Below are positions 1-7,122 of a stretch of 36,168 bases of DNA, one piece after another. The stretch is from assembly GCA_937922185.1 (NCBI GenBank), contig CAKZUT010000101.1, positions 1-36,168 on the forward strand, written 5' to 3'. The translations under genes and the position numbers were made by a program. Source of the stretch: an uncultured Neomegalonema sp. GTDB lineage: Bacteria; Pseudomonadota; Alphaproteobacteria; Rhodobacterales; Rhodobacteraceae. Each line of letters begins with the position of its first letter. Position 1 is the stretch's first letter. Under the pieces are notes generated by a model. It did no database searches. It had not been told where the DNA came from and saw nothing but the letters and a program-made list of their open reading frames with translations.

Positions 1-303
1 GTCGAAGCCGAAATCGAATTCGAGCGCGACGGAGGCATGGCCCTCGGTGGCCACGCCGGTCATTTCCTTCAGACCCTCAAGGGTCTTGAGCTTGGTTTCC
101 AGCGGCTTGACGAGCAGGCGCTCGGCATCGAGCGCGCTGACGCCGGGATAGTTGACCGATACGTAGATCGTGGGGATGTCGATGTTGGGGCTGCCCTCCT
201 TCGGCAGGCCCGTATAGGACATCCACCCGGCCACGAGGCTGAGGGCGATGAAGGCGACGATCATCCGCGCGCGATTGATCGCGACATCGACGAGGCGGTT
301 CAT
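1..303 (-). CDS. RND-family efflux permease, N-terminal fragment (cut by window edge)
   Basis: The first 101 residues of an inner-membrane RND transporter (AcrB/MexB/CusA superfamily), the proton-driven pump of a tripartite efflux system. The sequence begins MNRLVDVAINRARMIV, followed by a hydrophobic first membrane helix (about residues 13-32). The start of the periplasmic pore domain follows, with typical RND wording: GLPKEGSPNIDIP, then YPGVSALDAERLLVKPLE. The start codon shares an ATGA overlap with the stop of the upstream membrane fusion protein gene, so the two are probably translationally coupled. The rest of the gene (normally about 1000 residues) lies outside the window. The exported substrate cannot be inferred from this fragment. 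Confidence 0.9.
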   Translation of the reverse strand, partial: MNRLVDVAINRARMIVAFIALSLVAGWMSYTGLPKEGSPNIDIPTIYVSVNYPGVSALDAERLLVKPLETKLKTLEGLKEMTGVATEGHASVALEFDFGFD

Positions 304-1448
304 GACGGCGCCCCCAGAATGTTGCCGGTCTGGGGCGTGGCCTTCAGGCGGCTGCCCTCGCTGACATATTCCTGTCCGACCACGATCACGTTCACCTCGT
401 TCTCCAGACCCGTGACCCAGACCCCGTTCTCATCGTCTCGCAGGATCTCGACCGGGCGGAAGGCGGCTGTGCCGTTGATCGCGGTCATCACCCCGATGGT
501 GCCTTTCCCGTTCAGGGTAAGCGCAGATTGCGGCAGGCGATGGGCGGGGCGGGTGTCGAGCGGGATGGTGATTTCCGCCGTCACCGCATCGCGCAGGCGG
601 TAATCGGGATTCGCCACCTCGATCTCGACCTCGAAAGTCCGCGTGGCGGTATCGGCGGTCTGGGCGATATAGGTGATGATGCCGCCCACGTTCTGACCCG
701 TGACCAGCCGCGCCGTGGCCCGGTCACCCAGTTGAAGCTTGCCGATCTCGAATTCCGGCACGAACCCGGCGATCTTCAGCGGGTCGGGGTCCACGATTGT
801 CGCGCAGACGCCCCCCGGTTGCAGCAGGGAGCCGATTTCCGCGCTCTCCCCCTCGATCACGCCGTCGAAGGGGGCGCGGATTTCAAGCTGGCCGATCTCC
901 ACGTCTATCTGCATGATCTCGGCGCGCAGAACCTCCGCATCGGCCTTGCGCGCGCTTGACGTATTGGCCGAAGCCAGCCCCTTGCCGGCGAGTTTCTGCT
1001 GCGCCCGTGCCTCCACCAGTGCCTGTTGCAGCCGTGCGACGGATGCCTCGCGCCGGGCGCTGCGCGCGCCGATCTGCTGACGGCAGAGCAGGTCGCCCTG
1101 CCGTACCCGCGTTCCCTTGCGCGGGGCGAGGGACACGATGCCGGGGGTCTCCGCGCGCATCTCGACGCGCCGGTTGGCCTCGGTCGCGCCGGTCATCCTG
1201 AGACTGGAGGCGAGCGGTTCGGCGCGGCTGCGCCGTGTCACCACCTCAATGCCGGTATCCTGCGGTTCCGCGATATCGGCGGGGTCCGCGTTGGCGGCGG
1301 CCTGACGCGCGCGCTTGCCGGCCATGGCCTGATCCATCGCCTGCGTGGCCGCAGCCCTGACCTGCGCGTAGTCGCCCCCCGTCACATAGGTGACGATGCC
1401 GAAGGCGATGGCGGCGGCGACCAGCAGTTTGAACACTCCGTTCAGCAT
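300..1448 (-). CDS. RND efflux membrane fusion (periplasmic adaptor) protein
   Basis: A 382-residue HlyD/AcrA-type adaptor that would link the inner-membrane pump to an outer-membrane channel. An N-terminal membrane anchor spans about residues 5-22. Two lipoyl half-motifs lie at about 95-125 (TPGIVSLAPRKGTRVRQGD) and 188-215 (LEIRAPFDGVIEGESAEIG). They flank an Ala/Arg/Glu-rich coiled-coil hairpin at about 128-187. Beta-barrel and membrane-proximal domains follow. The reading frame is open much further upstream, but the ATG at 1448 is chosen because the extension lies inside the regulator gene, and the adaptor then starts 4 nt after that gene's stop. The gene ends in an ATGA overlap with the permease. 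There is no lipobox, so it is membrane-anchored rather than a lipoprotein. Confidence 0.9.
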   Translation of the reverse strand: MLNGVFKLLVAAAIAFGIVTYVTGGDYAQVRAAATQAMDQAMAGKRARQAAANADPADIAEPQDTGIEVVTRRSRAEPLASSLRMTGATEANRRVEMRAETPGIVSLAPRKGTRVRQGDLLCRQQIGARSARREASVARLQQALVEARAQQKLAGKGLASANTSSARKADAEVLRAEIMQIDVEIGQLEIRAPFDGVIEGESAEIGSLLQPGGVCATIVDPDPLKIAGFVPEFEIGKLQLGDRATARLVTGQNVGGIITYIAQTADTATRTFEVEIEVANPDYRLRDAVTAEITIPLDTRPAHRLPQSALTLNGKGTIGVMTAINGTAAFRPVEILRDDENGVWVTGLENEVNVIVVGQEYVSEGSRLKATPQTGNILGAPS

Positions 1449-1452
1449 CGTC

Positions 1453-1971
1453 TCACTCCGCAGCCATGGCAGGATCGGTCCGGGTGGTACGCATCGGCGT
1501 CCCGGTTCCGTCTGTGCCGCGCAGATCATCGAGCGCGCGCTCGGTCGCCCCGGCCAGTACCCGGAAGAAATTCGCCAGCGCATCGACCCGTTCCAGGCCG
1601 TCCGGCCCGATATCGTCCAGCGTTTCGGCATTGCGGAGGATCGATTCCCGCGCGCGGATCGACCGGACGCGCTTGCGCTCGACGATTTCGGCATAGGGGT
1701 CGGGGGCAAGGCGGAAGAAATCCTGCCGTTCGCCCTTCATGGCGACCCGCTCGATCACGCCCAGATCCTCCAGCAAGCGCGTGTTCGTGCTCACGCTGCC
1801 CCGGCTGATCGCGAGTCGGTCGGCGAGTTCCGTGAAGCTGAACGGTCCCCCGTGCAGCACGAACAGGCCCATCAGGCGACCGGCGATGCGGGGCATCCCG
1901 TCGCTCTGGAGGACGAGGCCCATCCCCTCGATGAAATCGGTTTCGGCATTCTGTGTCATGGGTCGTGACAT
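1453..1971 (-). CDS. GbsR/MarR-family winged-helix regulator of the efflux operon
   Basis: A 172-residue winged-helix DNA-binding protein. After a short N-terminus (GMGLVLQSDGMPRIAGRLMG) it has a helix-turn-helix (about residues 46-75) reading TELADRLAISRGSVSTNTR and then LLEDLGVIERV, the usual GbsR/MarR arrangement. A helical, presumably dimer-forming, C-terminus follows. It is the first gene of the minus-strand operon with the adaptor and pump, 4 nt upstream of the adaptor, so local control of efflux is the simplest role. The start could be ATG 1971 or ATG 1959, as neither has a good ribosome binding site. Repeated GAAC/GTTC half-sites just upstream are a possible autoregulatory operator. 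Confidence 0.87.
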   Translation of the reverse strand: MSRPMTQNAETDFIEGMGLVLQSDGMPRIAGRLMGLFVLHGGPFSFTELADRLAISRGSVSTNTRLLEDLGVIERVAMKGERQDFFRLAPDPYAEIVERKRVRSIRARESILRNAETLDDIGPDGLERVDALANFFRVLAGATERALDDLRGTDGTGTPMRTTRTDPAMAAE

Positions 1972-1975
1972 AGCC

Positions 1976-2002
1976 GAACAATTCGTTCAGTCAAGATTGA
2001 AC
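1976..2002. promoter_or_regulatory. Candidate operator: three GAAC/GTTC half-sites
   Basis: Immediately upstream of the GbsR-type gene the sequence reads GAAC-5 nt-GTTCA-8 nt-TGAAC. This gives GAAC at 1976-1979, GTTCA at 1985-1989 and TGAAC at 1998-2002, forming two overlapping inverted repeats that share the middle half-site. The block sits between the repressor-like gene and the divergent smc gene. Position and symmetry suggest autoregulation by the adjacent winged-helix protein. This is inference; the motif matches no operator I can name. Confidence 0.35.
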
Positions 2003-2149
2003 AAAATAAATTCCCACCGAAACCGAAGGGAAGGATCGGCTGTGACCATGGATGGACACGGATACAATGCAGGGCGGCACTTTTTGATCCACCCCTGCCG
2101 CGAATGATTGTATGAGAGGCGCGTTGGCGCTCAGGGCAGGGGCACAGGG

Positions 2150-5100
2150 GTGAAATTCACGACGCTGCGGCTTTCGGGCTTCAAGTCCTTCGTCGATCCG
2201 ACGGAACTGGCGTTGTTGCCGGGGCTGACAGGCGTGGTCGGGCCGAACGGGTGCGGCAAATCGAACCTGCTGGAAGCGTTGCGCTGGGTGATGGGCGAGA
2301 GCCGGGCGAAATCCATGCGCGGGGACGGCATGGAGGATGTGATCTTCGCCGGAGCCGACAGCCGCCCGGCACGGAACTTCGCCGAAGTCTCACTCATGCT
2401 GGAGGATACGTCGGGCAGTGCGCCCGCGCCCTTCAATGCCGAGGAGACGCTGGAAGTCGCACGGCGGATCACACGCAATGCAGGCTCGGCCTTTCGGATC
2501 AACGGCAAGGAAATGCGCGCGCGGGACGTGCGGGTGCTGTTTGCCGATGCGGCGACCGGGCCGCAATCGCCCTCGCTGGTTCGGCAGGGGCAGATCGGAC
2601 TGCTGATCGCGGCCAAGCCGCAGGGCCGACGCAAGGTGCTGGAAGATGCCGCCGGGATCGCGGGGCTGTATGAACGGCGCAAAGAGGTCGAGCAACGCCT
2701 GCGCGCGGCGGAGGAAAATCTGCTGCGGGTGGATGACGTGCTGGTGCGGCTGGACGCGCAGGTGGCGGGGCTGAAGCGGCAGGCGCGGCAGGCGGAGCGG
2801 TATGCGGAACTGACCGAGACGATCAAGGCGGCCTCTGGGGAACTGCTCTGGCTGCGCTATCGCGTGGCGCGGGACGAGGCGGAAAGGGCTGTCTCGGCGG
2901 TTAACGAGGCACAGCGGGCGGTGGCTGCGGCAACCGCCGAGGAAACGCGCACGGCCCGCGAACGGGATGCGGCGGAGGAAGCGTTGCCCCCCCTGCGCGA
3001 AGAGGCGGCGGTGGCGAATGCGGTTCATCAGCGCCTGCTGGCACGGCAGGAGGCGGTAGCGGCGGATGAGGCGCGGGCAGCGGAAACGCTGGCGCGACTG
3101 GAGCGCGAACTCACGCGGCTGACCGATGATCTGGGACGGGAATCCGAACTTTCGGGCGATGCCCAGACAGCCATCGAGGGGCTGGAGGCCGAGCGGACCG
3201 AAATGCGGAGCATCGTGACCGATGCCGGGGCGATCGCGCTGGCGGCAAAGTCGGTGGTGGATTCCGAGGCGGCGGTCACCCGTGCCGAGGCGGCGCGCGA
3301 TGCGCTGGCCGCGACGGCGGCGGCGGGGACGGCGGAGCGAAAAGCGGCGGAGCGCATCCATGACGATGCCCTGCGCGCCGCGACGCAGGCGCAGCGGCGG
3401 CTGACGGAAGCGCAAGCCCGTGCGGAGGAGGAGAGCGCAGGGCTGGAAACCGCAACGCGCGCGCTGGAGAAGGCGCGCGGGGAAGCCGAGACGGCGGCGC
3501 GGGCCGTGGAGGGCGGGCCGGAACGCCTGTCGGCGCTGGAAGCCGAACGCCGGGAACTGGAGGAAGCCGAAGGCGAGGTCCGGGCGGCCTTTGCCGCGCA
3601 GCGGGGCGTGGTCTCGGCGCTGGAAGACGAGTTGGGGCGGCTGGAAAAGCGGCTCGCGGCCCCCGGCTCCGATGACGGGGTCATGCGGAAAGTGCGGGCG
3701 GCTCCGGGATACGAACGCGCGCTGGCGGCGGCGCTGGGCGATGCGGCGCTGGCCCCGGTGGCATCCTATGCACCCGATGCGCGGGGATGGCGCGATCTGG
3801 GAACGCTGGGGGCTGCACCCTCCGGGGAGCCGCTGTCGCGGCATGTGACGGCCCCGGCGGCGCTCGGACGGGTGCTGGCCTCGACGGCGGTGATCCCGCG
3901 TGACGAGGGAGCGGCGGCGCAGGAACGGCTGGGGCCGGGGCAACGGCTGGTCAGCCCCGAAGGTGATCTGTGGCGGTGGGACGGCTATTTCCGGGGCGGG
4001 GATGCGGAGGGCGAGGATGTCGCCACGCTGCGCCTGCAACGGCTGAACCGGCAGGAAGTGCTGGGCCGGGAAATCGACGTGGCACGGGGGGCGCTGGCCG
4101 AAGCGGAGACGGGCCGGGGCGATCTGGCCGCGCGGCTGGAGACGGTGCGTACAGCGGAGGCGGAGGCGCGGCGGGCGCTGAAAGGGGCCGAGGATGCGGC
4201 GGCGGCTGGCGCAAGGCGGCTGGCCGATCTGGAGGCCGATCATGCAAGACGGGCGGCGGCGGTGTCGCGGTTGGAGGAGGAACTCGGCGGATTGCGCGCG
4301 GCGGTGAGCGAGGCCGACATGCGCGCGGAAGAGGCGGCGGCGGGGCTGGCCGAAATCGCCGATCCGGCGGATTTGCTGGTGCAGGCCGAGGCGGCACAGC
4401 AGGCGCTGGTGCAGGACCGGACGGCGCTCGACGCGGCACGGGGACACCGGGCGGCGCTGGTCGGGGCGGAAACGCGCCGCACCGAACGGCTGGCCGCGAT
4501 CAAGACCCAGATGGACGGCTGGCGCAAACGGGCGAGCGCGGCGGAAAAACGCCGGATCGATGTCTCCAGACGCCAGCGGGATACCGAGGCCGAACTCGCG
4601 ACTGCGCGGGATGTGCCGGAGCGGCTGGCCGGGGAGCGCGCGGGACTGGACGGCGAGGTGACGGCGGCGGCCTCGCGCGTGACGGCAGGGGCCGATGCGC
4701 TGGCGCAGGCCGAGGCGAAACTGCGCGCCGCATCCGGGACGGCGGGCGAGGCGGCGAAGGCTCTGTCCGCCGCCCGCGAGGGGCTGGCCCGGAGCGAGGC
4801 ACTGGCCGAGGGCGCGACGGCCAGGGCCGGGGAAACGCAAGCCGATCTGCTGGACGAGACCGGAGTGGATGTCGAGGCGGCGGCGGAGCGATTCGCCGGT
4901 CTGATGGAGACGGCTCCCGAAGCGGTCGAGGCGCGTCTGTTGCGCGCGCGTGCGGATCGCGAACGGCTCGGAGCGGTGAATTTGCGGGCAAAACTGGAAA
5001 TAGAGGAAGCGGCGGCGGAGCGGGATGCGCTCGGCACCGAAAAGGATGAACTGGAAGCGGCGATTGCCAAGCTCAGAACGGGGCTGGCGGCGCTCAATCG

Positions 5101-5590
5101 GGAAGGGCGTGAGCGGCTGCTGGCGGCCTTCGCGCAGGTGAACGGGCATTTCCGCGACCTGTTCACCCATCTGTTCGGGGGCGGTCAGGCCGAGTTGCAG
5201 CTCACCGAATCCGACGATCCGCTGGAGGCGGGCCTCGAAATCCTGTGCCAGCCGCCGGGAAAACGGGTGCAAACGCTGTCCCTGTTATCGGGGGGAGAGC
5301 AGACGCTGGCCGCTATGGCATTGATTTTCGCGGTGTTTCTGGTGAACCCGGCTCCGGTATGTGTGCTGGACGAGGTCGATGCCCCGCTGGACGACGCCAA
5401 TGTCGAGCGGTTCTGCGCCCTGCTGGACGAGATGACCCGACGGTCGGATGCCCGGTTCCTCGTGATCACGCACCATGCCCTGACCATGTCGCGGATGGAC
5501 CGGCTCTATGGCGTGACGATGGTGGAGCGGGGGGTTTCGAAGCTGGTCTCGGTCGATCTGGGGGCGGCGGTTGATCTGGTAGAGAGCTGA
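2150..5590 (+). CDS. smc: Chromosome segregation ATPase SMC
   Basis: The bacterial condensin SMC subunit, which with ScpA/ScpB compacts and segregates the chromosome. With the GTG start it has 1146 residues, normal for the family. The N-terminal head has Walker A GPNGCGKS at residues 31-38. A long Ala/Glu/Arg coiled coil follows, interrupted near the middle by a globular hinge (roughly 520-620, GYERALAAALGDAALAPV and onward). A second coiled coil leads to the C-terminal head with signature LSGGEQ (1046-1051) and Walker B VCVLDEVDAP (about 1070-1079). The GTG at 2150 is preferred because MKFTTLRLSGFKSF is the standard SMC N-terminus and AGGGG lies just upstream. An upstream in-frame TTG at 2108 is less likely. 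No clear terminator follows on this strand. Confidence 0.97.
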   Translation: MKFTTLRLSGFKSFVDPTELALLPGLTGVVGPNGCGKSNLLEALRWVMGESRAKSMRGDGMEDVIFAGADSRPARNFAEVSLMLEDTSGSAPAPFNAEETLEVARRITRNAGSAFRINGKEMRARDVRVLFADAATGPQSPSLVRQGQIGLLIAAKPQGRRKVLEDAAGIAGLYERRKEVEQRLRAAEENLLRVDDVLVRLDAQVAGLKRQARQAERYAELTETIKAASGELLWLRYRVARDEAERAVSAVNEAQRAVAAATAEETRTARERDAAEEALPPLREEAAVANAVHQRLLARQEAVAADEARAAETLARLERELTRLTDDLGRESELSGDAQTAIEGLEAERTEMRSIVTDAGAIALAAKSVVDSEAAVTRAEAARDALAATAAAGTAERKAAERIHDDALRAATQAQRRLTEAQARAEEESAGLETATRALEKARGEAETAARAVEGGPERLSALEAERRELEEAEGEVRAAFAAQRGVVSALEDELGRLEKRLAAPGSDDGVMRKVRAAPGYERALAAALGDAALAPVASYAPDARGWRDLGTLGAAPSGEPLSRHVTAPAALGRVLASTAVIPRDEGAAAQERLGPGQRLVSPEGDLWRWDGYFRGGDAEGEDVATLRLQRLNRQEVLGREIDVARGALAEAETGRGDLAARLETVRTAEAEARRALKGAEDAAAAGARRLADLEADHARRAAAVSRLEEELGGLRAAVSEADMRAEEAAAGLAEIADPADLLVQAEAAQQALVQDRTALDAARGHRAALVGAETRRTERLAAIKTQMDGWRKRASAAEKRRIDVSRRQRDTEAELATARDVPERLAGERAGLDGEVTAAASRVTAGADALAQAEAKLRAASGTAGEAAKALSAAREGLARSEALAEGATARAGETQADLLDETGVDVEAAAERFAGLMETAPEAVEARLLRARADRERLGAVNLRAKLEIEEAAAERDALGTEKDELEAAIAKLRTGLAALNREGRERLLAAFAQVNGHFRDLFTHLFGGGQAELQLTESDDPLEAGLEILCQPPGKRVQTLSLLSGGEQTLAAMALIFAVFLVNPAPVCVLDEVDAPLDDANVERFCALLDEMTRRSDARFLVITHHALTMSRMDRLYGVTMVERGVSKLVSVDLGAAVDLVES

Positions 5591-5599
5591 TTTTCAAAG

Positions 5600-5625
5600 A
5601 AAAAACCCGCCCCTTTCGGGGCGGG
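5600..5625 (-). terminator. Rho-independent terminator of hsp20
   Basis: CCCGCCCC (5606-5613) and GGGGCGGG (5618-5625) form a perfect 8-bp stem with a TTTC loop. On the minus strand the stem is followed by a run of six T (5605-5600), the classical layout for terminating hsp20, which ends 24 nt away. On the plus strand no T run follows, so it is unlikely to stop smc transcription efficiently. Confidence 0.88.
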
Positions 5626-5648
5626 CGCGTACGTACATGCGTGACCGG

Positions 5649-6119
5649 TCAGGAAGCGGCGCTGTCCGCCTCGATGGTCTTCGGCGCGGCACTGGTCGCG
5701 ATCTGGATCGTGCGGGGCTTGAGCGCCTCGGGCACTTCCCGCACAAGATCGACGTGAAGCAGGCCGTTTTCGAGATGCGCGCCGCTGATCGTGACGTGAT
5801 CGGCGAGGTGAAAGCGGCGTTCAAAACCGCGCTCGGCAATCCCGCGATGCAGGATACGGGCGGCATCTTCCTCGGAACGGGGCGCTTTCTTTCCCGTAAT
5901 GACGAGCTGTGCCTCACGCGACTCGACGGTCAGATCAGCCTCGGCGAACCCGGCTGCGGCCACCGTAATGCGATAGGCGTCGTCGCCGGTTTTCTCAATG
6001 TTATAAGGGGGGTAGGTCTGGGTGCCGCTTTCCGCGCTCATGGCACGGTCGAGCAGGGCGGCCATCCGGTCGAAACCGACGGTATTGCGGTAGAGCGGTG
6101 CGAGATCGAAAGTACGCAT
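5649..6119 (-). CDS. Small heat shock protein, Hsp20/IbpA family
   Basis: A 156-residue ATP-independent holdase of the alpha-crystallin family, which binds unfolding proteins in the cytoplasm. The N-terminus MRTFDLAPLYRNTVGFDRM is the IbpA-type start. The alpha-crystallin domain covers about residues 35-135, with YNIEKTGDDAYRITVAAAGF and the FERRFHLADHV and LENGLLHVDL strands. A short polar C-terminal tail follows, without a clear IxI motif but with RTIQI. The ATG at 6119 is preceded by AGGA at 6129-6126. The gene is monocistronic. It has a strong terminator, a sigma-32-like promoter and a structured leader resembling a ROSE RNA thermometer, so heat control at two levels is expected. Confidence 0.95.
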   Translation of the reverse strand: MRTFDLAPLYRNTVGFDRMAALLDRAMSAESGTQTYPPYNIEKTGDDAYRITVAAAGFAEADLTVESREAQLVITGKKAPRSEEDAARILHRGIAERGFERRFHLADHVTISGAHLENGLLHVDLVREVPEALKPRTIQIATSAAPKTIEADSAAS

Positions 6120-6205
6120 GTCATATCCTCGTGTTCAAGCGATACGTCTTCAAGTACCCTCCGGGTATTCGGCAGGGTGACTGCCGGAGCCTGTCTGGCC
6201 TCCGG
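6120..6205 (-). promoter_or_regulatory. ROSE-like RNA thermometer in the hsp20 leader
   Basis: Read on the minus strand, the leader folds into four successive hairpins. They are CCGGAG/CTCCGG plus inner CC/GG (6205-6184), GGCAG/CTGCC (6185-6171), TACCC-GGA-GGGTA (6167-6155), and a last hairpin containing the Shine-Dalgarno. In the last one GACGTATCGCT (6148-6138) pairs with AGGATATG and on to C6120. The pairs are T-A, C-G, a bulged G6140, C-G, T-A, A-T, T-A, G-T, C-G, an A-A mismatch and G-C, around an 8-nt loop. A UYGCU motif facing AGGA with an unpaired G is the hallmark of ROSE thermometers upstream of alphaproteobacterial small heat shock genes. The pairing is seen directly; the function is inferred from the family. 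Confidence 0.72.
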
Positions 6206-6210
6206 TAGCG

Positions 6211-6242
6211 AATATCTGGGAAACGGTTCCGGGGCCTTCAAG
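6211..6242 (-). promoter_or_regulatory. Candidate sigma-32 (RpoH) promoter of hsp20
   Basis: On the minus strand CTTGAAG (6242-6236) is followed after 15 nt by CCCAGATATT (6220-6211). This resembles the heat-shock sigma factor pattern CTTGAA with a CCCCAT-type or CNTATNT-type -10 region. Transcription from here would give a leader of roughly 85-90 nt, the usual size for a ROSE-type leader. Two further CTTGAA copies lie in the leader (6154-6149 and 6139-6134), but no matching -10 was found for them. Confidence 0.6.
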
Positions 6243-6254
6243 TAGAGGCCACGC

Positions 6255-6286
6255 AAAAAAATAGCGGCCCGAAGACCGCTATTTTT
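6255..6286 (-). terminator. Rho-independent terminator of the cox operon
   Basis: AAAAATAGCGG (6257-6267) and CCGCTATTTTT (6276-6286) form a perfect 11-bp stem with an 8-nt loop. On the minus strand it ends in a run of seven T (6261-6255). It lies 28 nt downstream of coxM and closes the coxG-S-L-M unit just before the hsp20 promoter. The A and T runs on both flanks would allow action in both directions. Confidence 0.9.
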
Positions 6287-6313
6287 AATGTCATTATGAC
6301 AGTATCGGAAGCG

Positions 6314-7111
6314 TCAGGTGACCGCTTCCACCGCACGTTTCGTCATCACTTTGACGAGATTTGCGCGGTATTCGGGAGTGGCATGAAGATCGTTCGACAT
6401 GCCTTCCGCCGAGACCGAAACGCCGTCCACTGCGGAGGCGGAGAAATCGGATGACAGGGCCTGTTCCAGCCCTTCATGCCGGAACACGCCGTCCGCTCCG
6501 GCCCCCGTTACGCCGACGCGGACCGAGCCGTCCTGCATCTTCGCGAGGAAAACGCTGGTCAGCGAGAAGCGCGACGCGGGTTGCTCGAACTTCTGGTAGG
6601 TCGAGGCGGCGGGAATCGGGAACTTGACCGCCGTGATGACCTCGCCGTCCTCAAGACAAGTCGCATAGAGGCCCTGGAAGAAGTCTTCCGCAGCGATCTC
6701 GCGCTGGTTGGTCTCGATGGTCGCCCCGAGCGCAAGGGCGGCGGCGGGGTAGCAGGCCGCCGGGTCGTTATTCGCGAGACTGCCGCCGATGGTGCCGCGA
6801 TTGCGGACCTGCGGATCGCCGATCTTCGAGGTAAGCTGCACGAGACCGGGGATTGCGGCGGCGACATCGCCGCTGGCCGCGACCGCACCATGGGTCGTGC
6901 CGCCGCCGATGACGAGCATGTCGCCCATGCGCCGGATGCCCTTGAGCGAGTCGATCCCTGACAGGTCAACGAGGGTCGTCGGGGCGGCAAGCCGCTGTTT
7001 CAGAACAGGGATAAGCGTTTGCCCGCCCCCAAGCGCCTGTGCGCCGTCGCCCCGGAGTGCATCCACGGCGGCGGAGAGATCGGTCGGACGGGTGAAGTCA
7101 AAGTTGTACAT
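6314..7111 (-). CDS. coxM: Molybdenum hydroxylase FAD subunit (CoxM-like, form II)
   Basis: A 265-residue medium subunit of an aerobic CO dehydrogenase-type (xanthine oxidase superfamily) enzyme. It would carry FAD and pass electrons from the iron-sulfur subunit to the acceptor. Two FAD-contact segments are visible: ALGGGQTLIP (residues 26-35) and RGTIGGSLANND (105-116), corresponding to the AGGHS- and TIGG-type motifs of the family. The C-terminal CO_deh_flav_C-type domain follows from about residue 170. The ribosome binding site AAGGAGAG is strong. It is the last gene of the operon, 11 nt after coxL. The order S-L-M is that of form II clusters, whereas form I is usually M-S-L. The substrate is uncertain. 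Confidence 0.9.
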   Translation of the reverse strand: MYNFDFTRPTDLSAAVDALRGDGAQALGGGQTLIPVLKQRLAAPTTLVDLSGIDSLKGIRRMGDMLVIGGGTTHGAVAASGDVAAAIPGLVQLTSKIGDPQVRNRGTIGGSLANNDPAACYPAAALALGATIETNQREIAAEDFFQGLYATCLEDGEVITAVKFPIPAASTYQKFEQPASRFSLTSVFLAKMQDGSVRVGVTGAGADGVFRHEGLEQALSSDFSASAVDGVSVSAEGMSNDLHATPEYRANLVKVMTKRAVEAVT

Positions 7112-7122
7112 CGTCTCTCTCC

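Noticed and set aside
1449-1709. N-terminal extension of the efflux adaptor by 87 codons
   Set aside because: The extension lies within the GbsR-type gene in another frame, looks non-protein-like, and ATG 1448 gives a normal membrane anchor.
2390-5272. A 960-codon open frame on the minus strand opposite smc
   Set aside because: It is an antisense shadow of a GC-rich coiled-coil gene. The product is Arg/Pro/Gln-rich with no domain and no ribosome site, while the plus-strand SMC has all head motifs.
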